Shown: in pieces, positions 11,157 to 21,680 of the stretch
Layout of the letters: each line of letters begins with the position of its first letter
How positions within the stretch are numbered: position 1 is the first letter of the stretch
DNA from: Symbiodinium microadriaticum
Lineage: Eukaryota; Sar; Dinophyceae; Suessiales; Symbiodiniaceae
DNA length: 64,000 nucleotides
Direction: 5' to 3'
Assembly: GCA_001939145.1 (NCBI GenBank)
Contig: LSRX01000431.1
Location: 419,615-483,614 of the forward strand
Notes under the pieces: generated by a model
Database searches by the model: none
What the model was told of the DNA's origin: nothing
What the model saw: only the letters and a program-made list of their open reading frames with translations
Program-made: the position numbers and the translations under genes

Positions 11157-11690
11157 ACCCTAAACCCTAAACCCTAAACCCTAAAACCCTAAACAGTTGG
11201 AGTTGTTTCGCATCTTCTGCCGGAAGGCCACGAGCCATCCCAGCACCCGTTCAGGGTGCGATGGGGGCATCTTACTGGGCTTGGCATTCAATAAGCTTTC
11301 CTTCCAGGGTTTAGGGTTTAGGGTTTAGGGTTTAGGGCAGGGTTCTGGAAGACGTGTACAACTCCACGCCGCATATACACACCCCCTACACCCTAAACCC
11401 TAAACCCTAAGCACTCTAAACCCAAGACAACCGGCAATGTACCGACGGATTCCCTGAACCCAGACTCCCCTGAACGCGAAAGTCCTAAAGCTTGAGCCCT
11501 GAACCTCGATAACCTCTGATCCCAGAACCCTCACCCCTAAACACCAAAACCCGAAGCTCTAAACCCAAACCCCAACACCTCCAACCCCAAACCCTCAACA
11601 CCCCAAACCCTAAACGCAAAACCCCACAACCTTCAAGCCGAAAAGCCGCAAAACCCCAAACCCTAACCCCAAAACCTTCAACCCCACAGC
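11157..11690. repeat. telomere-like tracts in alternating orientation
   Basis: CCCTAAA at 11157-11195, TTTAGGG at 11307-11336, CCCTAAA at 11388-11420, then degenerate CCCTAAAC/CCCCAAAC to 11690. Confidence 0.8.
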
Positions 11691-11707
11691 CCAATCTCTA
11701 AAGCATG

Positions 11708-11812
11708 ACTGTTGATGATATACATCCTGCATTACCTTAAGGACCCTAAACTATGGGAATTCTGGTGTATTCCTTATTATGGGTAATGCAGGGCTATATA
11801 TCATCAACCGTA
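11708..11812. mobile_element. M2 hairpin element
   Basis: ACTGTTGATGATATACATCC faces GCTATATATCATCAACCGTA. CATTACCTTAAGGACCCTAA is the left inner arm and TTATTATGGGTAATGCAGG the right. It is the reverse of the copy at 19960 in its interior. Confidence 0.9.
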
Positions 11813-11904
11813 GGTACCAGCTCGGGCGCAGACAGACCACGCACTTGCTCGAGGCATCTCAGAGTCTCAGTCTTGGGACGGGGACCTTGGGCCGGCCTAG
11901 CCAG

Positions 11905-12140
11905 ACCCTCTTAGGGCTTTGGGAGGTTTTGGGGGGTTTTGGGGTTTAGGGTTTTGGGGTTTTGGGGGTTTAGGTGTCTAAAAGCTTAGGGGGGTTGAAG
12001 GGTTTAAAGGGGTTCAGGGGTTTAGGGTGTAGGGCTTTAGGNTAAATCCCTGGCCTTCAACTCTCCCTCTTAAACCCTAAACAAACCCTTAAACCCTAAA
12101 CCCGAAACCCTTAAACCCTAAACCCTAAACCCTTAAACCA
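11905..12140. repeat. TTTTGGGG/TTTAGGG then CCCTAAA, head-to-head
   Basis: G-rich units (11905-12041) pass through a single N at 12042 and about 25 bases into C-rich units (12070-12140). Confidence 0.8.
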
Positions 12141-12261
12141 TGAACCAACCCATAAACCGCGAGCCCGAATCACCCCAAGGAGCCCCCTGAACCCTAAAAC
12201 CCCTACTTCAAGCCCGAAACCCAAGTTGCAAGCAATCCCAAACCCGAAATGCCCTTCACCC

Positions 12262-12355
12262 TACCCATAGGCTCCTCAGTAGTTCCTTTTGGGGGATTCC
12301 TTATAGGATTCTAAATATAAACCATAAAAAGGAGCTACTATGGAGCCTATGGGTA
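12262..12355 (+). mobile_element. M1 hairpin element, complete
   Basis: It runs TACCCATAGGCTCC ... GGAGCCTATGGGTA. The centre is TTATAGGATTCTAAATATAA instead of GGATCC. Confidence 0.9.
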
Positions 12356-12362
12356 TTTTGGT

Positions 12363-12420
12363 AAACCCTAAACCCTAAACCCTAAAACCCTAAACCCTAA
12401 AACCCTAAAGCCCTAAACCA
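12363..12420 (-). repeat. CCCTAAA tract abutting M1
   Basis: Eight units beginning seven bases after the M1 end. Confidence 0.85.
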
Positions 12421-12524
12421 GGGGTTAACGCCAGGCCGGTTTTGACCGGAGCAGAGAACCCCCGTTGGATGCTGGGGGCGATCTGAGCTCCGAAACATCC
12501 TCCGAATCGGTCTTTGCGCCGAGG

Positions 12525-12850
12525 GTTGTAGGGTTTAACTTGGGTTTTTATAGGGTTTTCACAAGTTTTTATAGGGTTTTATAGGGTTTCATAGGGTTTT
12601 AGAGGGCTTTATAGGGTTTACGGTTTGGGTTTAGGGATTTATAGGGCTTCGGGTTTAGGGTTTATATTGGGTTTAGGGTTTGGGGTGTAGGATTTATAGG
12701 GCTTAGGGTTTAGCGTTTATAGGGTTCAGGGCCGTCTATTCCGGGGACCGGTGAGAAGGAAGTGTTTGGGGTTTGGGGTTTATAGGGTTCAGGATTTACA
12801 GGGTTTGGGGTTTCAGATTTATGGGGGTTTATAGGGTTTTATCTTGTTGA
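12525..12850 (+). repeat. TTTATAGGG variant array
   Basis: About 25 units of a 9-base TTTATAGGG form mixed with TTTAGGG, so the telomere unit has diverged by a TA insertion. Confidence 0.85.
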
Positions 12851-13499
12851 GGGGCCCAGAGTGTGGAACTATCCCCACATACCACCGCTTCGCCCAAGCT
12901 TCGAACCCGGAACCGCTGACCACGACCTGAACCACTCTAAAACCCTAAGCCCTCAGTCATTCGGCGTGGTGTTCAGGTGGCCTCTTCAGAGAGCCTTTCC
13001 GACATCACCGAATCCGAGGCTGTTCAGGGACTTAAGATTTGAGTTTGAGGGTTGTGAGTTCGAAGATTGGAAGGCCTCATAAAGGATCTTGAATTACCAA
13101 TACTACTTTGGAGGTTTCTTGTGATGTTATAAGTACAGGTAGTATTGTATTATTGAGGCCTTATGTTACATAAGTATGGTATAAAAATACGGCCAGACCT
13201 AATTGGAATTATGAAAGGCCCTTTTCGTTGCATCCAGCTCCTCTGCACCCTGCCCCAAAAAAAACCTTCAGCCGACCCTGAAGTACAGACCAGAAGACAG
13301 AACTGTGAAACCTTACAAAATCTTAAGCCCTACCAGAAACCTCAAAAATCCCTCAACCCGAAAACCCCGCTCTAAACCCTAAACTGGCATCCGAAACACA
13401 CAGAAACACAGAAACTCCCCAGCTGCCTGGCCCCATCCGCGAGGCTTCTGTGAGTTTCCAGCGGACTCATTCGGATCCGACGGACCCTGGCCTTAAGCT
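12851..13499. other. unique DNA, no supported gene
   Basis: Two frames of about 70 codons lie on the plus strand. Neither is recognised. Confidence 0.35.
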
Positions 13500-13640
13500 G
13501 ACGGTTCAGGATTTATGGAGGCTTTAGGGTTTAGGGTGTATGGAGTGTTTAGAGTGTAGAGTTTGTGGAGGGTTCAGCGTTTAGAGTTATGGTGGGTTCA
13601 GGGTTTAGGGTTTATGGCGGGTTCAGGGTTAGGGGGTGGT
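13500..13640 (+). repeat. degenerate TTTAGGG/TTTATGG tract
   Basis: Units such as TTTATGGAGG and TTTAGGG are mixed. Confidence 0.6.
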
Positions 13641-14350
13641 TTTAAGTTAATTTGCTCTTTTAACTTAAGTTTTAAATCAAACATAGACGTTTTGTGTTTT
13701 GGCAGCTTCGGGATCACAGGTTTGGGATCATAGGGTGGATTTCTTAACGTTTCAGGGCTTAGGGTTTGTGGGTGGAGGGTATTTATTTTAGCGATGAGGG
13801 GGCTAATGTGGACGGCCATCATCATCAATGACGGTAGTCACCATCGCCCCGGCACCAGCACAATCATCTGCTTTTCGTCGTCACCGTCAAAGTCGTTCTG
13901 CTCGTCCTTCACCTCCTCCTCCTCAGTCTTCTCCGCCTACTTCCTCTTCCCTTCATCATCATCAGGGTCAAGATCGCCTTCACCATCACCACCATCAGCT
14001 CGTTCGGAGCCTTTAAGACACAAGAGCTACGGTTCGGGGTATAGGGTTTAGAGTCTAACCCTAAACCCCTAAAGATTGCTCTGCCGACTTCGGCCTTTTG
14101 CCACTTTCAGGACAACCGTCGTGGTCGATCTCTTCTGCCACGGCCGCGCACAAGCTCAGAGGAGGTGCCAGCGTAACACGGCAAACCCTACCTTGAGATT
14201 AGTACGATTCTTCCCTCTGTACGGTTCCCGAGTATTTGTTTATCTTTTAGTATTCTAGTATATAGAACCTTAGCAAAACCCAAAGCACTAGAATCACTAT
14301 AACAAAAGTCCAGGCTCCTACGAAATAATACCTAAGGCTGTTTTCCTCTG
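13641..14350. other. unique DNA with CATCAC/TCC-rich stretch
   Basis: 13815-14000 is rich in CATCAC, TCCTCC and TCATCATCA triplets, which opens several frames without domain content. No gene is supported. Confidence 0.4.
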
Positions 14351-14364
14351 GCTCTCTTTCCGGA

Positions 14365-14745
14365 TACCCTAAACTCTAAACCCTAAAACCTGAAACCCTA
14401 AACCCTAAAAGCCCTAAACCCTAGGACCCTGAACCTCAAAACTCTAAACCCTAAACCCTAAAACCCTAGAGCCCTAAACCTCAAAACTCTAAAGCCTAAA
14501 CCCTAAAACCTAAACCCTAAACCCTTCGCCGTAAACTGAACCCTATAAACCCTAAACTCAAACCCTAAACCCTAAACCCTAAACCTTAGAACCCTAAACG
14601 TCAAAACTCCAAACCCTAAAACCCTAAACCCTAGAACCCTAAACCTCAAAACTCTAAACCCTACAGCCCTAAACCCTAAAACCCTGAACCCTAAACCCTA
14701 ACCCCTAAAACCCTATAAACCCTATAAACCCTAAACCCCCACATT
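14365..14745 (-). repeat. long CCCTAAA array with CCTCAAAACTCTAAA units
   Basis: About 45 units. The phrase CCTCAAAACTCTAAACCC recurs at irregular spacing, suggesting a higher-order unit. Confidence 0.9.
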
Positions 14746-14849
14746 TCCTGCAGGGCCAAGCCCCAAAAGGGATCTACTCTGTGAGGCCCGGGCCCGAGCC
14801 CCCCCAAACCCTGAAACCCCAAACCCTAAGGGTTCCTTATTATGGTTTC

Positions 14850-14930
14850 TATATATGTATATATATATATGTACATATTATATATATATATATATATCGT
14901 ATTAGATAGATAGATAGATAGATAGATAGT
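14850..14930. repeat. TA and TAGA microsatellites
   Basis: (TA)n at about 14855-14898, then TCGTATTAGATAGATAGATA. The same junction recurs at 16606-16665. Confidence 0.9.
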
Positions 14931-15004
14931 TCCTTAACAAGGTAGGTCTTCTCGGTTACAGCTCTAGAACCCAACAGCCTAACAACCCTCATTGATATGT
15001 CGTA

Positions 15005-15270
15005 TACCCTCAACCCTAGGCCCTAAAGCCTAAACCTCAAAACCCTAAACCCAGGCCCTAAACCCTGAACCTCCTAAACCCTAAACCCTAAACCTCAAAA
15101 CACCCGAGACCCTGAACCTCAAAGCACCTATATATTCCTTAATTCCCTTAAAGAGACCCTTATAGAGACCCTTTTCAGACCCCTTTAAGGACCCCAAACC
15201 TCCAAAACCCTAAACCCTCAACCCTGAACCTCAAAGCACTCTGGACCCTAAACCCTAAACCCTAAATTTC
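15005..15270 (-). repeat. degenerate CCCTAAA array
   Basis: CCCTAAACCTCAAAACACCC-type units recur. Phrases such as CACCCGAGACCC appear twice (15110, 15276). Confidence 0.8.
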
Positions 15271-15376
15271 AAAACACCCGAGACCCAAGACCCCAAACCC
15301 TTCCTGAAAGGTTCAGCCGGCAGACTATCAGGTTTGCTGTCCATCGGAGCTCCCCGGGATGCCAGGGTTAGAGATT

Positions 15377-15468
15377 NTATATATACACACACACACAAAT
15401 GCATGCATGCATGCATGCATGCATGCATGCATGCATGCATGCATACATACATACATATATACATGCAT
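15377..15468. repeat. CA, CATG and CATA microsatellite
   Basis: TATACACACACAC, then about 11 CATG units, then CATA units. Confidence 0.95.
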
Positions 15469-15655
15469 AGCCCAACCCTAAGCTCCAAACTAAGACTTCT
15501 CAATTCGAGATTTCATGCCCAGGAACTTCAGGGCAAATCCTCTACCGACCCCTTGAGTTTGGGTCCCAGGGCTTTCAGGGGGCCTTGTGGCTCTGGGGAA
15601 GACCCGGAGTTCCAGGATTCCCATTTCAAGTTGGCTCCGTGTCGTTGCTTATTCT

Positions 15656-15725
15656 TGGGTTTAGGGCTTTAGGCTTTAGGGCTTAGGATTTAGGGTTTAC
15701 GGACATGTTTGTTGGGGTTTAGGGC
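15656..15725 (+). repeat. TTTAGGG tract abutting M1
   Basis: Degenerate units. The phrase GTTTACGGACATGTTTGTTGG here is repeated at about 15821, just after the M1, so the M1 is flanked by a direct repeat. Confidence 0.7.
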
Positions 15726-15726
15726 T

Positions 15727-15819
15727 TACCTATAAGCTCCATTGTAGTTCCTTCTTGGGTGTATATTTAGGATCCAATAAGGTAATCCCAAAAAGGAGCT
15801 ACTATGGAGCCTATTTGTA
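15727..15819 (-). mobile_element. M1 hairpin element, complete
   Basis: The interior is in reverse orientation (TATTTAGGATCCAATAAGGT). The outer ends have changed (TACCTATAAG, CTATTTGTA). Confidence 0.85.
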
Positions 15820-15954
15820 GGGTTTACGGACATGTTTGTTGGGGGTTGCAGGGTTCTTGAGTTGGGGAATTGTCGCATCCATAAAAAGACGTCTATTGTG
15901 CACCCTGCAAAGTATGCACATGGCAAAGTATACCGTAACCTCGGTAAGGGGAAA

Positions 15955-16042
15955 ATATACATATATATACATATGTATGTACGTATGTATGTATGTATGT
16001 ATGTATGTATGTATGTGTGTATATATATATATATGTATTTAT
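15955..16042. repeat. TATG microsatellite with AT ends
   Basis: About 12 TATG units flanked by (AT)n. Confidence 0.95.
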
Positions 16043-16605
16043 GCATAATTTTTGTATGTGCATATGTATCTTTCTTGTGTGTGGGCGATACACTAGTTGT
16101 GAAAACAATGCAAAGTTCAAGAGCTAATTCTTCGAATCATTGGTTATGATCACCTTGATTTGGTGTCTAAGGGTGCTATAGAAGGGCTGACCAAACTTTT
16201 TCCATGTGCACTGTCTGTGGTTGCTGTAGAATTGAAAAGAACTCATACATTACTTCTTTGTTACATATGGCCTCCGAAATACAAAGAAGATAGGTAGATA
16301 GGTAGATAGATCCCGAACGTCCGCAGATATCAACTTTACAGCTTCCCGAGTTCTTGGTATTGGTGCGTCGATCCCCACATCGCTTGTCTGGGGGGTTTGG
16401 CTGCACACGTTCGGTTCGAGCATGCTTTGGCCGATGGTGTCTTTGAGTCGAACCTATGCATGTTCACTGAGATTGAAGAATATATCTATAGTTTCCATTG
16501 TGGTTTTCTGGTTGAACCAAATTTGTATCATGGGATCCTAACCATGAAATTGCTTAGCTAAAAACGGTACGGCAATGGAGAGTTTAGGTAAGTAGCGATA
16601 TGAAC
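16043..16605. other. unique DNA, no supported gene
   Basis: A TAGGTAGA repeat lies at about 16290-16310. Frames of up to 76 codons are not recognised. Confidence 0.35.
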
Positions 16606-16705
16606 CCTACATATATATATATATATATATCGTATTAGATAGATAGATAGATAGATAGATAGATATATAGATATAGATATAGATATAGATATAGATATAG
16701 ATAGG
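16606..16705. repeat. AT, TAGA and TAGATA microsatellites
   Basis: (AT)n, then CGTATTAGATAGATAGATA, then (GATATA)n. Confidence 0.95.
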
Positions 16706-17126
16706 TCTGCTCCGCTCTTTGAACACAAGACCCCTGGGATCCCACAGCAACAAGCACGGAGTTTCCCCCAAAGCAGTCGTTGCACCCTCCCTACCCCGAG
16801 CCGGTGTTTGTGTCTTCCAGGCTATCGAAGGTGAAGGGCCCTTCAGATCCGAGATTGCAAGGATTCCAAAGACCCAGTGGGTAGCGAAGAGGGCCTGCGA
16901 GGCCCAGTACTAAGTAGATAGCAAAAGAGCCTGACATCCCGGACATCAAACCCCAAACCCTAAACCCCTAAACCCGAATCCCCAAACCCCTAAACGCCAA
17001 ACCCTAAACCCCTAAACCCCAGAGCCTCAAGCCACTAAGGTTCACGCCGGTGAGCCCACAGCAGCTCCTTGCACAGCGGCTGCCGCGGCTGCCCGAGGTC
17101 GACCAGCTGGAGCGGCTTGGCGATGA
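16706..17126. other. unique DNA with CCCTAAA piece
   Basis: Telomere-like units lie at 16950-17030. No gene is supported. Confidence 0.35.
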
Positions 17127-17178
17127 GGGTTTAGGGTTTAGGGTTTAGGGTTCAGGGTTTAGGGTTTAGGGTTTAGGG
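17127..17178 (+). repeat. TTTAGGG tract
   Basis: Seven almost perfect units. Confidence 0.9.
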
Positions 17179-17362
17179 CATTTCAGTTCCTAGAGGAACA
17201 GACCCTAAACCTTAAACCCCAGTTATCTGTGTCTTCGGCGGTTTAAGGCTTAGGGCCTTGTGGTGAGGTTTAGGCTTGGGGTTCTGGTCGCGGCCTTAAG
17301 AGTTGGGGTTTCAGGATCAGTGTGCTTCTATATCACCCACAACTATACAATACGACTAAAGT

Positions 17363-17436
17363 ACTATACTACTCATACTCATACTCATACTCCATGCTCA
17401 TACTCATACTCATACTCATACTCATACTCATACTCA

Positions 17437-17488
<52 letters not shown>

Positions 17489-17575
17489 GCTACTACTACT
17501 ACGACATCATCATCATCATCTTCATCTTCATCTTCTTCTTCTACTTCTACTTCTACTTCTACTTCTATTTCTACT
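17363..17575. repeat. graded triplet/hexamer ladder
   Basis: (CATACT)n to about 17440, (TAC)n to about 17502, (ATC)n to about 17520, then (TTC/TAC TTC)n to about 17572. Each block differs from its neighbour by one substitution per unit. Confidence 0.95.
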
Positions 17576-18020
17576 GCTGCAGCCCCAGCGTGCTTCCCGC
17601 GACCAGGGTTTTGGACCAGCGCTGGCTGGAGCAGGAAAGGAGCCGGAATTCGCAGTTCGCCAATTGGATCTCTTCAAAGAGCCTTGGCGGTTTAGGAAGT
17701 TTAGGCTTTCTTGGAATAGACACAGGGGGTGTTAGATTTTAAGGTTTGGGGTGTCGGGATTGCAGGCTTGAGGGGCTCAGGGGTGCAGGATATGGGGGCT
17801 TTAGGGCTTATAGGGTTTACGAAAGGCTGAGGGAACTGAATTCGATTTCGGTGTTCAGCAGTTGGGCTTCCAGGCACGAGGTAGAGTCTAGAGGGTTGGC
17901 CTGCGACTGTTTTAATTACAAGAAACTTATCCTGCGGGGTCTGCACGAGCTGCCTGACATTTGGCGTCAGGGCGTCATGAGCTCTCGGCAGACATCATCG
18001 GGCCTCGACAGTGACCTGAG
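17576..18020. other. unique DNA, no supported gene
   Basis: A plus-strand frame (17746-18096) continues into an M5 element and has no domain signature. Confidence 0.35.
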
Positions 18021-18134
18021 CCTTAAGGACGACATGACCCTTAAAAGTAGGGGCCCTATACTACCCTTATATTATGAATCCCTACATGGTATATGAACCC
18101 TAAACCCTTTTAGGGCCCTTTTCGTCCTTAAGGA
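18021..18134. mobile_element. M5 hairpin element
   Basis: CCTTAAGGACGACATGACCC faces GGGCCCTTTTCGTCCTTAAGG. A CCCTAAACCC piece lies in the right arm. Confidence 0.85.
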
Positions 18135-18193
18135 GTTTTCTTGAAAACGGAAACCCAACACCGCGGGCCTTGTGTGGCCTGAGTGTCTCTGTA

Positions 18194-18240
18194 GTGTCCA
18201 TTGCAGTTCCTGTTTTGGGCTACCTTATCGGACCCTAAAC
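18194..18240. mobile_element. M1 fragment, left half
   Basis: TCCATTGCAGTTCCTGTTTT followed by TACCTTATCGGACCC. There is no right arm. Confidence 0.5.
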
Positions 18241-18304
18241 TAAAGTTTGGCTAAGCCAAGACAAGAAATTACGCTGGAGAAAATATAGATTGGGTCAAAA
18301 TTGT

Positions 18305-18397
18305 CCCAAACCTTCCAATATCCCGTATGACGCAACAGGATCCCTTATATGGTTGAAGGTATATTCCTTCATGAAGGGATCTTCGAATTTCCGGGCT
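18305..18397. mobile_element. M3-like hairpin element
   Basis: AAACCTTCCAATATCCC faces GGGATCTTCGAATTTCCGGG. The inner arm is GAAGGTATATTCCTTC. The terminus (CCTTCC) differs from standard M3 (GACTCC), as at 45205. Confidence 0.6.
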
Positions 18398-18492
18398 CTC
18401 CCTGTTAGCCAAGGCGTGGAGTGCTGGTGCAGCTACTTTGCGTCGCGGCACCCTGTTTGAAACATGTGGGTTAGGGAATGCTGAAGGAGTCC

Positions 18493-18575
18493 TACACCCT
18501 AAACCCTAAACCCTATACACCATAAACCCTACACCCTACACCCCAAACCCTATACACCCTAAACCCTAAGCCCTT
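18493..18575 (-). repeat. CCCTAAA/CCCTATACA tract
   Basis: About ten units. Confidence 0.8.
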
Positions 18576-19432
18576 ACCAGAGCACAGGGTTTGAGAGCTT
18601 GTGACATGAGTAGGCTTCGGGCTCTCAAAGTTAACAGTCGTCCCCACGAAGCCACGAATGCACCACCAGCACTCGGGATCTTTCTTAGTCGGCGCTACAG
18701 GCATGTTCAAAATCGTTCTTTGGCTTCCATATGGCCGCAGAGGTGTCGGTCGGAGTCTTTCACTGGGCTGGAGGGGGCCTGGTTCCGCTACCGTGCCCTG
18801 TTGCATATACATATCCAGGTAGATGTAGTTGCTTGCGGGTGCTTTGATAAAGCATTCTGAGGTGATAAAGATAACACTTGGCTCTGAACTCACATGGGAT
18901 GATACAAAGTCGATTGTAGATGCGGGCATAGCCACTGGAAGTTAGTTAGCATCTATGGAAGGTATAGATAGGTCGGTCGGTCAGTCGGTAGGTCGGTAGG
19001 ACGGCAGGTCCGTAGATCGGTAGGTCGGTGTTTTCGATCCGTTGTTCGGTCGGTAGGTAGGGTGCTAGATTCGTTTAGCAGGTATGCATGTACGCACGTA
19101 AGAGCAATTACATAGACAACAAATCGTGCGTCTGTTCTGCACATACATAGACAGTTACGTGGCAAGATGTGTCGCTTGTTTAGAATTTAGGGTGTACGTA
19201 GGGTTAAGGGTTTAGGGAAGCTCATGCCTCACGTGCTGTGCCACTGGGTGTTCAGGAACTAGGTTCCCGAGTAGTACCCCTTTGCCCTTTTATTTGGGAG
19301 TCTGCTTATTAAAGCCGAATATTAGGAAAAAGGGTACCCTTATAATTAGGGGGTTACTGGGGAACCAAGGGAATCAATAGCGTCACTTCATCGTCCTTCT
19401 AGGATACCTGCTTGCGAGTCCGTAGACCTTCT
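18576..19432. other. unique DNA with GGTCGGTA repeat
   Basis: A short GGTCGGTC/GGTAGGTC tract lies at about 18970-19060. A minus-strand frame at 18513-18935 includes translated telomere repeat and is not credible as a gene. Confidence 0.4.
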
Positions 19433-19505
19433 ATCTGACCCTAAATACCCCTAAATTTGGGACGGGCCATACACCCCTATTTGAGGGTTCGAGGAGGGTC
19501 CTGAT
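19433..19505. mobile_element. M4 hairpin element, divergent
   Basis: TGACCCTAAATACCCCTAAA and CCTATTTGAGGGTTCGAGG. It lacks the well-conserved outer ends. Confidence 0.5.
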
Positions 19506-19959
19506 CCACAGCCGTAACTTGACACTCGCATGTGCTCAGATCTTCGTCTTCTTTGATTCGGCCAGAACGATTGTGCGCCTTGGCCCGGTTGGCTAACCAA
19601 AGGATTGCCCGAATGTGGGGTCTTCTTAGAAGTCCGGGTGCTGTAGCAGTGTCCTTTGTTTTCTGAAGTTCCGAATCACTGCTATCGCCAATTTCTACGG
19701 GGATTGCGCAGTTAGAGTCTAAAGTCGAGGCTCAGGAGCCAAAGGTTAGGCTCCAGACAGAGATTCGATGCCGTCAAGGCAACGTGTCTCACCACCCGGA
19801 GCTGCAAAGAGAGCCAAGGAATGATCAGTTCATCCGAAGTGCTCCCATCGTCTCCCAGTCGATCACCTTCTCACAATTCGGAGCTTCCGTGGCAGCAGCC
19901 GCGGCTGCAAGTGGGGTTGGAGCTTTTCCAAGGTCCGAGTATATCTTATCACATGTTGA
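19506..19959. other. unique DNA, possible exon remnant
   Basis: A plus frame (19784-20011) contains an Ala-rich run (SVAAAAAASGVGAF) but runs into an M2 element. No splice or family evidence supports it. Confidence 0.3.
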
Positions 19960-20063
19960 TACGGTTGATGATATAAATCCTGCATTACCCATAATAAAGA
20001 ATATACCATAATTCCCATAGTTTAGGGTCCTTAAGGTAATGCAGGATTTATATCATCAACAAT
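19960..20063. mobile_element. M2 hairpin element, complete
   Basis: TACGGTTGATGATATAAATC faces GGATTTATATCATCAACAATG. The inner arms are CTGCATTACCCATAATAA and GGTCCTTAAGGTAATGCAG. Confidence 0.92.
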
Positions 20064-20259
20064 GGTTTTAAGGAAAAGGCAGGTTCGAAGATCCTACTAC
20101 CTAAGCACTCCCAGTGGTCAGAATAAAGTTTAGCAAGGTGCAAGGTCAAGTGAAATGGCAAGCTTGTTTGTGCTTTGCTAGCTGGCCTGTCGGCGATTCC
20201 GTTGCAAGGATGCTTACAGCGTCCATAGGGTACACATTGGCATACTAAGTATTGCAGAT

Positions 20260-20480
20260 GTAAGTAAGTAAGCATGTATGTACATCTAGATGTATGTCTA
20301 TGTATATGCATATGTATATGTATGTCTATGTATATGCATATGTATATTACATGTATGCGTATGTGCATGCATATACGTGTACGTATCTGTATATGTATTC
20401 ACTTATACACATAGACATAAACATACATACACACATACATAAACACATACATGCACACATACACATACACACACAGGTAC
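20260..20480. repeat. compound TATG/TGCATA/CACA microsatellite
   Basis: GTAAGTAAGCATG leads into degenerate TATG and CATA/CACA units. Confidence 0.9.
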
Positions 20481-20609
20481 ATGTGTAGAACGATACAACT
20501 GACCCTTATGCCATCAAACGAATCCCAAGCCCGAAAGCTCCGTGAAAGAAGCCGAGAAAGCCCCATGAAGGGCCCTTGAAGATCTCATACAGAACCCCAA
20601 AGCCTGAAC

Positions 20610-20970
20610 AACCCTAGCTAAAGCCTAAACCCCTAAACCCTTGAAGCCCTAAAGCCTAAAACGCCTAAACCCCTAAAGCCCTAAACACCTAAAGTCCTAA
20701 ACCCCTAAACCCTAAACCCTTAAAGCCCTAAACCCCTAAACCACTAAACCCTTAAACCCCTAAGCCCCTAAACCCAAAACCCCTAAACCCTAAAACCCTA
20801 AAACCCTATAAGCCCTAAACCCCTAAACCCCTAAACCCTTAAAAGCCCTAAAACCCTATAAGCCCTAAAAAGCCCTAATTTCCTAAAAGCCCTAATAGAC
20901 CACTAAACCCCTAAACCCCCAAACCCTAATAGACCCCTAGACCCCTAAAACCCCTAATTTCCCTAAAAGC
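20610..20970 (-). repeat. CCCCTAAA array, left arm of large inverted repeat
   Basis: About 40 units, with CCCTAATAGACCCCTAG phrases near its right end that mirror TAGGGGTCTATTAGGG in the next array. Confidence 0.9.
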
Positions 20971-21055
20971 CCGAGAGGTCGGCTTGGGGGTTACCGGCCT
21001 CGTGGATGGCCGCGCTGGGCTTCGGGAGGCCCTGGCCTGGAAGGCGCAGGGCGGT
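20971..21055. other. GC-rich spacer at centre of inverted arrays
   Basis: About 85 bases of unique GC-rich DNA (for example GGCCTCGTGGATGGCCGCGC) separate the two opposed arrays. Confidence 0.8.
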
Positions 21056-21680
21056 TTAAGCTTCGGGTTTAGGGGTCTATTAGGGTTTAGGGGTTTAGAG
21101 GTTTGGGTTTAGGGGTTTAGGGGTCTATTAGGGTTTAGGGGTTTAGGGTTTAGGGGTTTAAGGGTCTATTAGGGTTTAGGGTTTAATAAGCTTCGGGTTT
21201 AGAGGTTAGGGTTTAGGGGTTTAGGGGTCTATTAGGGTTTAGGGGTTTAGGGTTTAGGGGTTTAAGGGTCTATTAGGGTTTAGGGTTTAATAAGCTTCGG
21301 GTTTAGAGGTTAGGGTTTAGGGGTTTAGGGGTCTATTAGGGTTTAGGGGTTTAGGGTTTAGGGGTTTAAGGGTCTATTAGGGTTTAGGGTTTAATAAGCT
21401 TCGGGTTTAGAGGTTAGGGTTTAGGGGTTTAGGGGTCTGTTAGGGTTNTTAGGGGTTTAGGGGTTTAGTGGTCTATTGGGGTTTAGGGCTCAGGGGTTTA
21501 GGGTTTTAGTGGTCTATTAGGGTTTAGGGTTTAGGGATCTACAAGGGTGTAGGGATGTATTAGTATTAGGGTTTGGGGCTTGGCCTAGGGTTTAGGGATC
21601 TACAGGGTGTAGGGCCTGTAGGGTTTAAGGACCTATTAGGGTTTAGAGCTTAGGGTCTAGGGATCTATAAGGTTGTTTTT
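21056..21680 (+). repeat. TTTAGGGG array with 104 bp higher-order unit
   Basis: AAGCTTCGGGTTTAGAGG starts at 21188, 21292 and 21396, giving an exact 104 bp period. A related start lies at 21058. GGTCTATTAGGG recurs inside each unit. There is a single N at 21448. Confidence 0.92.

Noticed and set aside
17260..17742. Frames of poly-Tyr/Ser and poly-Leu, 137-160 codons
   Set aside because: Translations of the triplet ladder.
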